The notes under the pieces are model-generated. The model had not been told where the DNA came from and made no database searches. It saw only the letters and a list, made by a program, of their open reading frames with translations. The translations under genes were made by a program, and so were the position numbers. From contig CAJMNO010000029.1 of assembly GCA_905214865.1 (NCBI GenBank), positions 1-22,718 of the forward strand: a DNA stretch of 22,718 nt. The letters run 5' to 3'. The first letter of the stretch is position 1, and each line of letters starts with the position of its first letter. Shown here one piece after another: positions 1 through 7,193 of this stretch. This DNA is from an uncultured bacterium (GTDB taxonomy: Bacteria > Actinomycetota > Coriobacteriia > Coriobacteriales > Atopobiaceae).

Positions 1-55
1 GAAGGGGTCCTGCTTTACGGGCGAGGTCCCAGCCGCCTCGCTACATATCGTCTAG
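1..55. repeat. Left arm of 55-bp terminal inverted repeat
   Basis: Bases 1-55 are the exact reverse complement of bases 22664-22718, and identity stops at base 56. The arm contains a GCGAGG/CCTCGC hairpin (read on the minus strand). Its inner part (about 33-55) belongs to the same short-repeat family that continues to base 200, so it is probably a genomic repeat at which the assembly stopped. The exact 55-base length fits a k-mer overlap and need not be the biological length. Confidence 0.9.
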
Positions 56-200
56 GCCTCATGTCGATTTCGAGGCGATATGCTTAACCGCACTAGCCCT
101 CGTGTGAGCTGCGCGGCGGTAATCCACACGAGGTCTAGCATCCCTAAGCGTGCAGGAATCAAATCCACAAGAGGCCTAGCGCCGCTAAGCATCCTGGGCC
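33..200. repeat. Cluster of four ~37-bp GAGGCCTAGC-type repeat units, two per strand
   Basis: Two units on the minus strand (about 33-75 and 67-112) face two on the plus strand (about 121-157 and 161-200). Each unit has an AATCCACACGAGG-like left part, a CTAGC core, a partly complementary GCTAAGC about 3-5 bases later, and often a CCTGG-like end. The core can fold into a small hairpin. Related units recur at 8140-8215. The units are diverged, so the boundaries are approximate. They resemble a dispersed intergenic repeat of the REP type; I do not know a named family for them. Confidence 0.65.
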
Positions 201-497
201 GGAATCCGTATGGGAGCAGTGGCTCTCCGTGCGCGTCTCAGCGGTGGCGATAGCGAATGGACTGTTGCCCCCCGCCCAAAGGCACCCCCCTTCGTCCCTT
301 CTCAGCGCTCTATCTCCTCCGGCGTAACTTCAGCACCCGCGCTTGCGCACTGTCTGCCGGTCCCGCGACGGCCCGGCATCCGGCCGCGCCCCGTCCCAAT
401 CCGCCTTCCGTTTCCAGTTGATGCGACCTGGCCTGCCGGTCACTGTAGTGTAGTAAAGTGAGCGCGAACGCAAGGCGTCCAGGGAAGGTTGGCACAC

Positions 498-908
498 ATG
501 ACAGAGTCGCGGCAGGGGGAGTCCCCCTCCACGTACGCGGGCGAGTCCCTGCAGCAGGTCACGGCAGGCGAGACGAACATCAGGTACGACGACCGCGGCC
601 TCGTCCCGGTGGTGGTGCAGCAGGCGGGCACGGGCGAGGTCCTCATGGTCGCATGGGCAAACGCCGAGGCGGTGCGCCTGACCTTCTCCACCGGCACCAG
701 CTGGTTCTGGTCGCGCTCCCGTCAGGAGCTGTGGAACAAGGGCGCCACCAGCGGCAACATGCAGCAGGTGCGTCGCGTGCTCGTCGACTGCGACGCCGAC
801 ACGCTGTTGTACGAGGTGGACTCGCCCGGACCGGCGTGCCACACGGGAAAGAGGAGCTGCTTCTTCCGCCAGCTCACGGCGGGGGACGACGCAAAGGGGG
901 AGTGCTAG
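498..908 (+). CDS. hisI: Phosphoribosyl-AMP cyclohydrolase
   Basis: Cytoplasmic enzyme of histidine biosynthesis that opens the purine ring of phosphoribosyl-AMP (third step). The 136-residue product covers one HisI domain. Visible hallmarks are the acidic metal site DCDAD (residues 97-101) and three cysteines, C98, C114 and C121, whose 16- and 7-residue spacing matches the known zinc ligands of the family; the second and third lie in CHTGKRSC. The ATG at 498 is preferred over an in-frame TTG at 489 because AGGGAAGG at 481-488 sits at proper distance. The first 25 residues are a poorly conserved extension. The stop codon directly abuts the hisE start, so the two are probably translationally coupled. 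No other his gene is visible nearby. Confidence 0.95.
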   Translation: MTESRQGESPSTYAGESLQQVTAGETNIRYDDRGLVPVVVQQAGTGEVLMVAWANAEAVRLTFSTGTSWFWSRSRQELWNKGATSGNMQQVRRVLVDCDADTLLYEVDSPGPACHTGKRSCFFRQLTAGDDAKGEC

Positions 909-1226
909 ATGGGCGTGAGGACCGCCAACGTTCAGGACGGCGACATGGGAGAGACGCTCGCGAGCCTGGCCCAGACCATCCACGGCCGGTGGGACCATGA
1001 CCCCGCCGAGTCGTACACCGCGCGTCTCCTCAACGGCGAGGAGGACGAGCTCCTGAAGAAGCTCGCCGAGGAGGCCAGCGAGGTCATCATGGCCTGCAAG
1101 GACGACGACCACGACCACATCCGCTACGAGGCGGGCGACCTCGTGTACCACCTGCTCGTGACGCTCGAGCGCTACGACGTCACGCTCCCCGAGCTGGCGG
1201 GGGAGCTCAACGCCAGGATGAGGTAG
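909..1226 (+). CDS. hisE: Phosphoribosyl-ATP pyrophosphatase
   Basis: Hydrolyses phosphoribosyl-ATP to phosphoribosyl-AMP plus pyrophosphate, the step before HisI. The 105-residue protein is a normal-length all-alpha HisE of the MazG-like superfamily. The metal-binding helices show EE..E (E54, E55, E58, in KLAEEASEV) and E74..D77 (YEAGD). The ATG follows the hisI stop with no gap, and the likely ribosome site lies inside the hisI end (GGGGGAG at about 897-903). Separate HisI and HisE proteins rather than a HisIE fusion fit actinobacteria. The first 14 residues could be shortened if translation starts at M13. Confidence 0.94.
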   Translation: MGVRTANVQDGDMGETLASLAQTIHGRWDHDPAESYTARLLNGEEDELLKKLAEEASEVIMACKDDDHDHIRYEAGDLVYHLLVTLERYDVTLPELAGELNARMR

Positions 1227-1349
1227 CCGCAGCCGCGTTGCCCCGTCCCTCTCGCCCTCCGGGAATGTCTGCGTCGTGTGGCGGGCACGAGGTTGCCATA
1301 CACTGTTGAGCGTCTTTTCCGCAGCCAACACCATGGGGGCGTCCAACCT

Positions 1350-2636
1350 ATGTCAAAGAGTCCCGCGGCAGCTTCGATCAACAGCCTGGACGACGTGAGG
1401 GAGAGGCTCGTTCCCGTCGTCCTTGGGGGAGACATACTCGGCTACTCGTACGTGAGGGAGTTCCACCGGGTGTACGGGATCAACTCGATCCTGCTCGCCA
1501 CGGCGGACGTGAAGGCGGCCTCGTCGAGCCGCTTCTGCGACTACCGGGTGGTCAAGGGGGTCGACCAGGAGGAGTCCCTCATCAGCTACCTCATGAGCCT
1601 GGGAGACGAGCTCGCCGCCAAGGGCAAGGTGGGCATCCTCGTGGGCTCCGGCGACTGGTACGCCCGCATCTTCTCCCAGAACAAGGCCAAGCTCGAGCAC
1701 CGCTTCGTGGTGCCCTACATCGACTTTGACCTCCTCGACCAGATCACCCAGAAGGAGCGCTTCTACTCCATCTGCGAGGAGCTGGGCATCGACTACCCCA
1801 AGACCTGGCTGTTCGACTGCGCCGACCGCGACGCCACTATCGACGCGGACCAGTTTGACTACCCGCTCATCGCCAAGCCGTCCAACTCGGCGCGCTACCA
1901 CTACGCGGAGTTCCCGGGCAAGAAGAAGATCTTCGAGGTCCAGACGCCGGACGAGCTGCGCACGATCTACCGCAACCTGCAGGAGTCGAGCTACGACCGC
2001 GAGCTCATCGTGCAGGAGTTCATCCCGGGCGAGGACGACGGCCTGCGCTCCGTCACCACCTTCAGCGACGACGAGGGCAACCTGCGCGTGAGCTGCATGG
2101 GCCAGGTCGTGCTGCAGGACCACGCCCCCTCGGCCATCGGCAACCCCGTGGTCATCCGCGACGCCCGCGTGGAGTCCGTGGTGGAGCAGGCAGCTCGCTT
2201 CCTCAAGCACGTGGGCTACCACGGCTTCGCGAACTTCGACGTCAAGTACGACCCGCGCGACGGCTCGTATCGCTTCTTCGAGGTCAACACGCGCCCCGGC
2301 CGCAACACGTTCTACCTCAGCCTGGCCGGCGTGCCGTTCGTGAGCCTGTTCGTGGAGGACTACGTGCTGGGGCACCAGATTCCCGTCACCGTGGCGGGCG
2401 ACCCCTTCCTGTACGCGTGCGTGCCGCCCACCGTGGTGCGCCGCACGGTCAAGGACCCCGCCCTGCGCGACGACGTCCTGGCGCGCTACCACAGCGGCAT
2501 GGCGCAGTTCCCGCTGTTCTACGACGCCGACTCCCTCAACCACTGGTTCTGGGCCGAGGTCACCTACTACCACCAGATCCAGAAGTTCAAGAAGTACGTG
2601 TGGGACACCGGCGGCAGGCAGGCAGATGCGGACTAG
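1350..2636 (+). CDS. ATP-grasp carboxylate-amine ligase, candidate D-aspartate ligase for the peptidoglycan cross-bridge
   Basis: A 428-residue ATP-grasp enzyme, expected to join a carboxylate to an amine through an acyl phosphate. The N-terminal pre-ATP-grasp part (VPVVLGGDILGYSYVREF, about residues 25-45) is followed by the nucleotide fold with K176 in PLIAKPSNS, the phosphate loop FPGKKK, and the Mg/ATP residues E311 and N313 in FEVNTRPGR. From memory the whole layout (PYIDFDLL, YPKTW, VQEFIPGEDD, GFANFDVKYDPRDG) closely resembles Enterococcus faecium D-aspartate ligase AslFm, which adds D-Asp to the stem-peptide lysine. That specificity is inferred and not proven. The ATG at 1350 is chosen over a GTG at 1278 because the ligase-like sequence starts after it. 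Its end overlaps uvrC by 11 bases. Confidence 0.85.
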   Translation: MSKSPAAASINSLDDVRERLVPVVLGGDILGYSYVREFHRVYGINSILLATADVKAASSSRFCDYRVVKGVDQEESLISYLMSLGDELAAKGKVGILVGSGDWYARIFSQNKAKLEHRFVVPYIDFDLLDQITQKERFYSICEELGIDYPKTWLFDCADRDATIDADQFDYPLIAKPSNSARYHYAEFPGKKKIFEVQTPDELRTIYRNLQESSYDRELIVQEFIPGEDDGLRSVTTFSDDEGNLRVSCMGQVVLQDHAPSAIGNPVVIRDARVESVVEQAARFLKHVGYHGFANFDVKYDPRDGSYRFFEVNTRPGRNTFYLSLAGVPFVSLFVEDYVLGHQIPVTVAGDPFLYACVPPTVVRRTVKDPALRDDVLARYHSGMAQFPLFYDADSLNHWFWAEVTYYHQIQKFKKYVWDTGGRQADAD

Positions 2637-4896
2637 CCCCGACCACGGCGACCCCTCTCGGGAGGATGGCCTGGGCCAGGGCGGCGCGCGTGATGCCGGT
2701 GAGGTTGTTGGCAGGCGAGAGGGGGCGTCCCTCTCGCCTGACGACGGAGCCGCCACGGCCGTGACGCCCCCGTCCGGGACGGCGGGCGCCCCCGTTGCCC
2801 CCGCGCATCTCCCCTCGATCGCCGAGCAGGTGAACCGGGTTCCCACCGAGCCCGGCTGCTACCTGTGGAAGGACGCCAAGGGCGAGGTCATCTACGTGGG
2901 CAAGGCCAAGAACCTGCGCGCCCGCATGCGGCAGTACGTCACGCTGCAGGACGACCGCGCCAAGATTCCCCTGATGATGCAGGTGGTGCGGGGGTTCGAC
3001 TACGTGGTGGTGGGCTCCGAGCACGAGGCCCTGGTGCTGGAGCGCAACCTCATCGCGCAGTACCACCCCTACTTCAACGTCGACTTCAAGGACGACAAGA
3101 GCTACCCCTACATCGCGGTCACCGAGTCGGACGTGTACCCCGCCATCAAGTACACCCGCGAGCGCCACCGCAAGGGCACCAGGTACTTTGGGCCCTACAC
3201 CGACGCCAAGGCGGCGCGCGAGACCATCGACACCCTCCGCAAGGCGGTCCCCATCTGCATAGGTACCTGCGCCGAGTGGAAGCGCGCGCGGCGCTACCTC
3301 GCGAGCCGCCCCGACGACATCCCGGTGGCCAACATGGTGCTGGCAAAGCGCGGCCGCCCGTGCTTCGACTACCACGTGGGGCGCGGCCCCGGGGTGTGCT
3401 GCGGCGAGATCGACACCGTGGAGTACGCCCGCCATGTGGACCAGGTGGAGAAGTTCCTGGGGGGCAAGCGATCGCAGATCGTGGACGAGCTCCAGGACCA
3501 GATGCGCGAGGCGGCCCAGAACCTGGAGTTTGAGCGCGCGGGGCGCATCAAGCGGCGCCTGGACGTGATCGCCGGGCTGGACGACCGCCAGGAGGTCATG
3601 TTCTCGTCCGACGTGAGCATCGACCTCATCGGCTTCTACCGCGAGGAGACCATCAGCGCCGCGTGCGTGTTCGTGGTGCGCGAGGGGCGGACCATCCGCT
3701 CCAGCGAGTTCGTGCTCAACAAAGGCATGGACGTGGACCGAGTGGAGCTGGCGGAGGGCTTCCTCAAGCGCTACTACGACGAGACCGCCGACGTCCCCCA
3801 GGAGGTCGACCTGGCGTGCGAGCTGCCCGACGAGCCTCTCCTCGAGGAATGGCTGGGCGAGAAGCGCGGCCACGTCTGCCGCATCCACCATCCCGTGCGG
3901 GGCGAGAAGGCCCACCTCCTCAAGATGGCCGAGAGCAACGCCCGGCATGCGCTCAACCGCTACATGGTGCGCACAGGGTACGCCGACGACCGCACCAACC
4001 AGGCCCTGCTGCAGCTGGAGAGCGCGCTCGCCCTGGACCGGCCGCCGCTGCGCATCGAGTGCTTTGACATCTCCACGCTGCATGGCACGTTCACGGTTGC
4101 CTCCATGGTGGTGTTCACCAACGGCCGTCCCGACAAGGGGCAGTACCGCCGCTTCAAGATCCGCGCCGAGCTGGACGAGGCAAACGACTTCCAGAGCATG
4201 GAGGAGGTCCTGGGCCGCCGCTACGGGGAGAAGAACATGGCCGACGAGCGCTTTGCCGAGCGCGCGCCCGACCTGCTCGTGGTCGACGGCGGAAAGCCTC
4301 AGCTCACGGCTGCCATGAACCAGCTCTCGGCGTTGGGGCTCGACATCCCCGTGTGCGGCCTTGCCAAGTCGGACGAGGAGGTGTTCGTCCCCTGGGACGA
4401 GACCCCGGTGGTGCTGCCGTCGGGGTCTGCCTCGCTCTACCTCATCAAGCAGGTGCGCGACGAGTCGCACCGCTTTGCCATCACCTTCCACCGCGAGCTG
4501 CGCACCAAGGCGCAGTCCGTCTCGATCCTGGACGAGGTCGACGGGGTGGGGCCAAAGCGCAAGCGCGCCATCATGCGGCAGTTTGGCTCCATGAAGCGGC
4601 TTCGTGCGGCGACCGAGGAGCAGATCGCGGCCGTCAAGGGGGTCCCGCCCGAGGTCGCCCGCGCGGTGTGGGAGACCCTGAGAGCCTGGGACGACCAGGC
4701 GGCCGACGTTGCCGCTGCCGCCGCAGGCGACGGCGGGTCCGACGACGACCACAAGGGGAGAGGAACCGGCGTCCTGGCCGACGACGATCCCGCCGGCAGC
4801 GTGGGAACCGACGCCGTTGCGTCTGCCGGCGACGGTGGGTCCGACGACGGCAGTGGGCTCCCCTCCCGTCGCAGCCCGTCCGCCGGGGCCTCGTAA
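2626..4896 (+). CDS. uvrC: UvrABC system protein C (excinuclease subunit)
   Basis: Makes both incisions around damaged DNA in nucleotide excision repair, after loading by UvrB. Domains in order: GIY-YIG nuclease from EPGCY (residue 75) with VIYVGK at 88-93; the UvrB-binding UVR helix pair at about 283-317; the RNase H-like nuclease with ECFDIS (about 478) and DLLVVDGGKPQL; and tandem helix-hairpin-helices at about 635-690. The product is 756 residues, longer than usual. A 62-residue low-complexity N-terminus precedes the conserved start LPSIAEQVNRVP, and a 65-residue Asp/Gly/Ser-rich tail follows the last hairpin motif. A GTG at 2761 is an alternative start, and a perfect hairpin at 2712-2740 lies in the doubtful part. 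The last ~13 codons and the stop fall inside a dispersed repeat. Confidence 0.95.
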   Translation: MRTSPDHGDPSREDGLGQGGARDAGEVVGRREGASLSPDDGAATAVTPPSGTAGAPVAPAHLPSIAEQVNRVPTEPGCYLWKDAKGEVIYVGKAKNLRARMRQYVTLQDDRAKIPLMMQVVRGFDYVVVGSEHEALVLERNLIAQYHPYFNVDFKDDKSYPYIAVTESDVYPAIKYTRERHRKGTRYFGPYTDAKAARETIDTLRKAVPICIGTCAEWKRARRYLASRPDDIPVANMVLAKRGRPCFDYHVGRGPGVCCGEIDTVEYARHVDQVEKFLGGKRSQIVDELQDQMREAAQNLEFERAGRIKRRLDVIAGLDDRQEVMFSSDVSIDLIGFYREETISAACVFVVREGRTIRSSEFVLNKGMDVDRVELAEGFLKRYYDETADVPQEVDLACELPDEPLLEEWLGEKRGHVCRIHHPVRGEKAHLLKMAESNARHALNRYMVRTGYADDRTNQALLQLESALALDRPPLRIECFDISTLHGTFTVASMVVFTNGRPDKGQYRRFKIRAELDEANDFQSMEEVLGRRYGEKNMADERFAERAPDLLVVDGGKPQLTAAMNQLSALGLDIPVCGLAKSDEEVFVPWDETPVVLPSGSASLYLIKQVRDESHRFAITFHRELRTKAQSVSILDEVDGVGPKRKRAIMRQFGSMKRLRAATEEQIAAVKGVPPEVARAVWETLRAWDDQAADVAAAAAGDGGSDDDHKGRGTGVLADDDPAGSVGTDAVASAGDGGSDDGSGLPSRRSPSAGAS
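2712..2740. other. Perfect 12-bp hairpin within the doubtful 5' part of uvrC
   Basis: CAGGCGAGAGGG (2712-2723) pairs perfectly with CCCTCTCGCCTG (2729-2740) around loop GGCGT. No T-run follows, so it is not a classical terminator. Such a hairpin is typical of spacers in this window (compare 8286-8313), which hints that 2637-2760 may be a spacer read through by an accidental open frame. If so, uvrC would begin at GTG 2761. Confidence 0.6.
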
Positions 4897-5138
4897 GACT
4901 TCGCGCGTTTACGGGCGCCTAACCGCGTCAAATCTTACGAGACTCGAAGCCCCGTAAGACTACGCGCGTTTACGGGGCCCTAACCGCGTGCATCCTTACG
5001 ATGCCGGTTCGCCGCCGCAACGTGCTCCCCGTCGGCGGCCCCGGGCGTGGGGGTCGGGAGGGTGTGCCCTCGCCGCGAGCGAGACGGGGCACGTCGCGTT
5101 CCCGCCCACGGGAGGGCCCCTGGTCAAAGAAGGGGAGA
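4855..5138. repeat. Composite repeat, copy 1 (overlaps uvrC end)
   Basis: The core at 4855-5011 matches 8349-8505, with an 84-base identical block (4891-4974 = 8385-8468). Inside the core are two tandem units, each starting CGTAAGAC and containing CGCGCGTTTACG and CTAACCGCG before a TTACGA end. The second unit forms a CCCGTAA/TTTACGGG hairpin. After about 90 bases without close similarity between copies, a 37-base block at 5102-5138 is identical to 8606-8642; it contains GGAGGGCCCCTGGTCAAAG. Both copies lie in the same orientation, 3.5 kb apart. Confidence 0.9.
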
Positions 5139-5295
5139 TGATCACTCGGCACAGGCGAGTCTTGGCCAGTGTGCAAGCCTCCCTCACCGGTGATGGCCGT
5201 TGACCGCCCGGTAATCCCCCGCCTCCACTTCTTCGAGGGCTTTCTGTACGGTAGCGGGCCCCTTTCCTGGGGGAGGCCTTAACTCCTTGCGGACG

Positions 5296-5627
5296 TCTGT
5301 CAGAAAGTCCTTCGCGTGAGTACACACGCGACACGATTTTGGACAGAGTGGCCTTCCGTCATGGGCTCCCCCCAGTTGGCATCCAATCAAGTTTCTAACC
5401 TTGGCAGAAAGTCGCTTGCGTGTGTACACGCGCGACGCGGTTTCTGCCAATCGGGCACCCGAAATGGGGCCGATTGTCAGTAAGCCCCTCGCGCGTGTAC
5501 ACATGTGACGCAGTTTCTGCCGGCGGAGTTTGCCCGACCGACATTTCCGCAGGTCGCATGACATCAATATTCGAATGAAGGCAGGAACTCGCCCGTGTGA
5601 GTGCTCACGCGAGGCTCCTGCTGCCAT
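5296..5627. repeat. Palindrome array 1: four ~50-bp imperfect palindromes
   Basis: Unit centres lie at 5321.5, 5425.5, 5498.5 and 5602.5, giving spacings of 104, 73 and 104 bases. The clearest unit (5401-5450) has perfect ten-base outer arms TTGGCAGAAA/TTTCTGCCAA and a GTGTACAC centre. Unit 1 has TCTGTC/GACAGA ends and CGCGTG/CACGCG around GTAC. Unit 4 has a GTGAG-TG-CTCAC centre and GGCAG/CTGCC-type ends. Units differ in sequence but keep the palindromic layout. A matching array lies at 21079-21451. Confidence 0.85.
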
Positions 5628-5970
5628 GGGAGGAAATCTGGCTCCGCCTCAGTTCATCCCGAGGCTGCCTCGACGCTCGCCATGAACATCGCCTCAGATG
5701 AGTGGACACATTTTTCTGCGAATCGAGTTCTCTGAGCACTTTCTGACGCCATCAAAGTCAGGGTCACCCATCCCTTGAGGATTGACCTCTCTGCCCTTCC
5801 TTTCTCCGAGCCCTTTCATACGTAGCCCTTCGCATCGGGTTACCCTCTTGCCCCCTGCCCCCTTCCTTGAGTTCTTTCCAACGGCCCGCAACCACGGCCA
5901 CTCCCAATGCCGGCGGGATTGCCTGCTGCCACGGCCGTCGTCCCTCTCGCCCAAAGCCAACGTCCTACCC

Positions 5971-6000
5971 TTGACCAGAAATGACGGAAAATGACCAAAT
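5971..6000 (+). promoter_or_regulatory. Three 10-bp direct repeats, candidate DeoR operator
   Basis: Three consecutive decamers, TTGACCAGAA, ATGACGGAAA and ATGACCAAAT, fit the pattern WTGACSRRAA-like with exactly one helical turn between them. They lie directly before a promoter-like sequence and 108 bases upstream of the oxidoreductase start. DeoR-family repressors often bind such tandem repeats, and the second gene of the unit encodes one, so autoregulation is plausible. The function is inferred from position. Confidence 0.55.
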
Positions 6001-6004
6001 AAGC

Positions 6005-6032
6005 TTGCAAACGCCCAAAAACGCGCAATAAT
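6005..6032 (+). promoter_or_regulatory. Probable promoter of the oxidoreductase-deoR unit
   Basis: TTGCAA (6005-6010) and AATAAT (6027-6032) are separated by 16 bases, a good sigma-70-type arrangement in an A-rich patch that stands out from the GC-rich surroundings. It lies just downstream of the tandem decamers. Confidence 0.5.
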
Positions 6033-6107
6033 GAGCATACAAGCGCACCAGGTTCCGCAGCCAGGCATCACCCATCCCGCGGGACCCACCAAACCCAGGA
6101 GGACACA

Positions 6108-7193
6108 ATGGCAGCAGACAAGACGCCCGCAGGTCCCATCGACGCGGCGGCAGCCGCAAAGGCGGCGTTCTCCGCAGTGGAGGGCAAGCCGTTCCCCAAC
6201 GACATCTTCACCGCCCCGCAGCTCCGTTGGGCGGTCATCGGCTGCGGGGTCATCGCCAACCAGATGGCGATCTCGCTCTCGCTTGCCGGCCGTCACCTGC
6301 ATGGGGTCGCCAACCGCACGCACGACAAGGCAGTCGCCTTTGCCCAGCGTCACGGCGTCGAGCGCGTGTACGACTCCGTCGAGGACCTCTACGCCGACCC
6401 CGAGGTCGACGCCGTGTACATCACGACCCCGCACAACACCCACATTCGCTACCTCCGTGGCGCCCTCGCCGCCGGCAAGCACGTGCTGTGCGAGAAGTCC
6501 ATCACCCTCAACTCCCAGGAGCTCGACGAGGCACGCGCCCTCTCCGACCAGCACGGCGTCATCCTCATGGATGCCACGACCATCCTGCACATGCCCCTGT
6601 ACCAGGAGCTCCTCCGCCGCGCCAAGGCCGGGGAGTTCGGCCCCCTCAACCTGGCCCAACTCAACTTTGGCAGCTACAAGGAGTACGGCGACCTCACCAA
6701 CCGCTTCTACAACCCCAAGCTCGCGGGCGGCGCCATGCTCGACATCGGCGTCTACGCCCTCTCGCTCATGAGGCTGTTCATGGTGAGCCAGCCCAACCAG
6801 GTCGTCTCGCTCGCCAACCTCGCCTCCACGGGGGTCGACCAGACGAGCGGCATCGTCTGCCGCAACGAGCAGGGGCAGCTCGGCGTGCTCTCGCTCTCGC
6901 TCCACTCCAAGCAGCCCAAGCGCGCGGTCCTGAGCTTTGACAAGTGTTACGTGGAGGTCATGGACTACCCCCGCGCCGACCACGCGACCATCGTGTGGAC
7001 CGCTGGCGGCAGCCGGGAGGAGGTCCACGCCGGCACCGAGGGCTACGCCCTGTGCTACGAGATGGCCGACCTCGAGCGCGCGGTTGCCGGCGACGAGCGC
7101 GCGGCCTCGCTCATCGACTACGCCGCCGACGTCATGGACCTCATGACCAACCTCAGGCGCGAGTGGGGCGTCACCTACCCCGAGGAGCGCTAG
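6108..7193 (+). CDS. Gfo/Idh/MocA-family NAD(P)-dependent oxidoreductase
   Basis: A 361-residue cytoplasmic dehydrogenase that should oxidise or reduce a sugar, polyol or related alcohol with NAD(P); the substrate cannot be told. The Rossmann fold starts at about residue 40 with VIGCGVIA (GxGxxA at 45-50). The family nucleotide/catalytic motif appears as CEKS (128-131), and GGAMLDIGVYAL (207-218) is the C-terminal domain motif shared with the dihydrodiol dehydrogenase-like branch. About 38 residues precede the fold, somewhat more than usual. The start is fixed by AGGAGG at 6097-6102. The stop directly abuts the deoR start, so the pair is one transcription unit, probably controlled by that repressor. 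Confidence 0.9.
   Translation: MAADKTPAGPIDAAAAAKAAFSAVEGKPFPNDIFTAPQLRWAVIGCGVIANQMAISLSLAGRHLHGVANRTHDKAVAFAQRHGVERVYDSVEDLYADPEVDAVYITTPHNTHIRYLRGALAAGKHVLCEKSITLNSQELDEARALSDQHGVILMDATTILHMPLYQELLRRAKAGEFGPLNLAQLNFGSYKEYGDLTNRFYNPKLAGGAMLDIGVYALSLMRLFMVSQPNQVVSLANLASTGVDQTSGIVCRNEQGQLGVLSLSLHSKQPKRAVLSFDKCYVEVMDYPRADHATIVWTAGGSREEVHAGTEGYALCYEMADLERAVAGDERAASLIDYAADVMDLMTNLRREWGVTYPEER

Larger units (their letters stand above)
1..497. other. Gene-free spacer upstream of hisI
   Basis: No convincing gene is present. Bases 1-200 consist of the terminal repeat arm and four short repeat units. Bases 201-215 look like the start of another unit. The rest (about 216-480) is GC-rich and shows no repeat or motif I recognise. 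I could not find a well-spaced promoter for hisI; the A/T-richer stretch at 441-460 is the most likely place. The short reading frames here lack recognisable protein features. Confidence 0.6.
4897..6107. other. 1.2-kb gene-free spacer between uvrC and the oxidoreductase gene
   Basis: Contains the composite repeat to 5138, the palindrome array at 5296-5627, and a probable promoter/operator region at 5971-6032. Between these, 5139-5295 and 5628-5970 hold no gene I can support. The minus-strand frame running through the palindrome array is repeat-derived, except that its last part (5184-5267) has a protein-like composition (QKALEEVEAGDYRAV) and might be a gene remnant. Confidence 0.6.

Noticed and set aside
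330..1346. Long minus-strand open frames, here and opposite uvrC, gap, pgk, oppA, oppC and oppF
   Set aside because: They run antisense to clearly real genes and have the Val/Leu/Gly/Arg-rich composition expected from GC-rich codon shadows.
5296..5627. CRISPR array
   Set aside because: The units are imperfect palindromes that differ from one another, the intervals are 73-104 bases, and no cas gene is present.
5184..5627. 147-residue minus-strand protein gene
   Set aside because: Most of it translates the palindromes; there is no ribosome site or recognisable domain. Only its last part might be a remnant.
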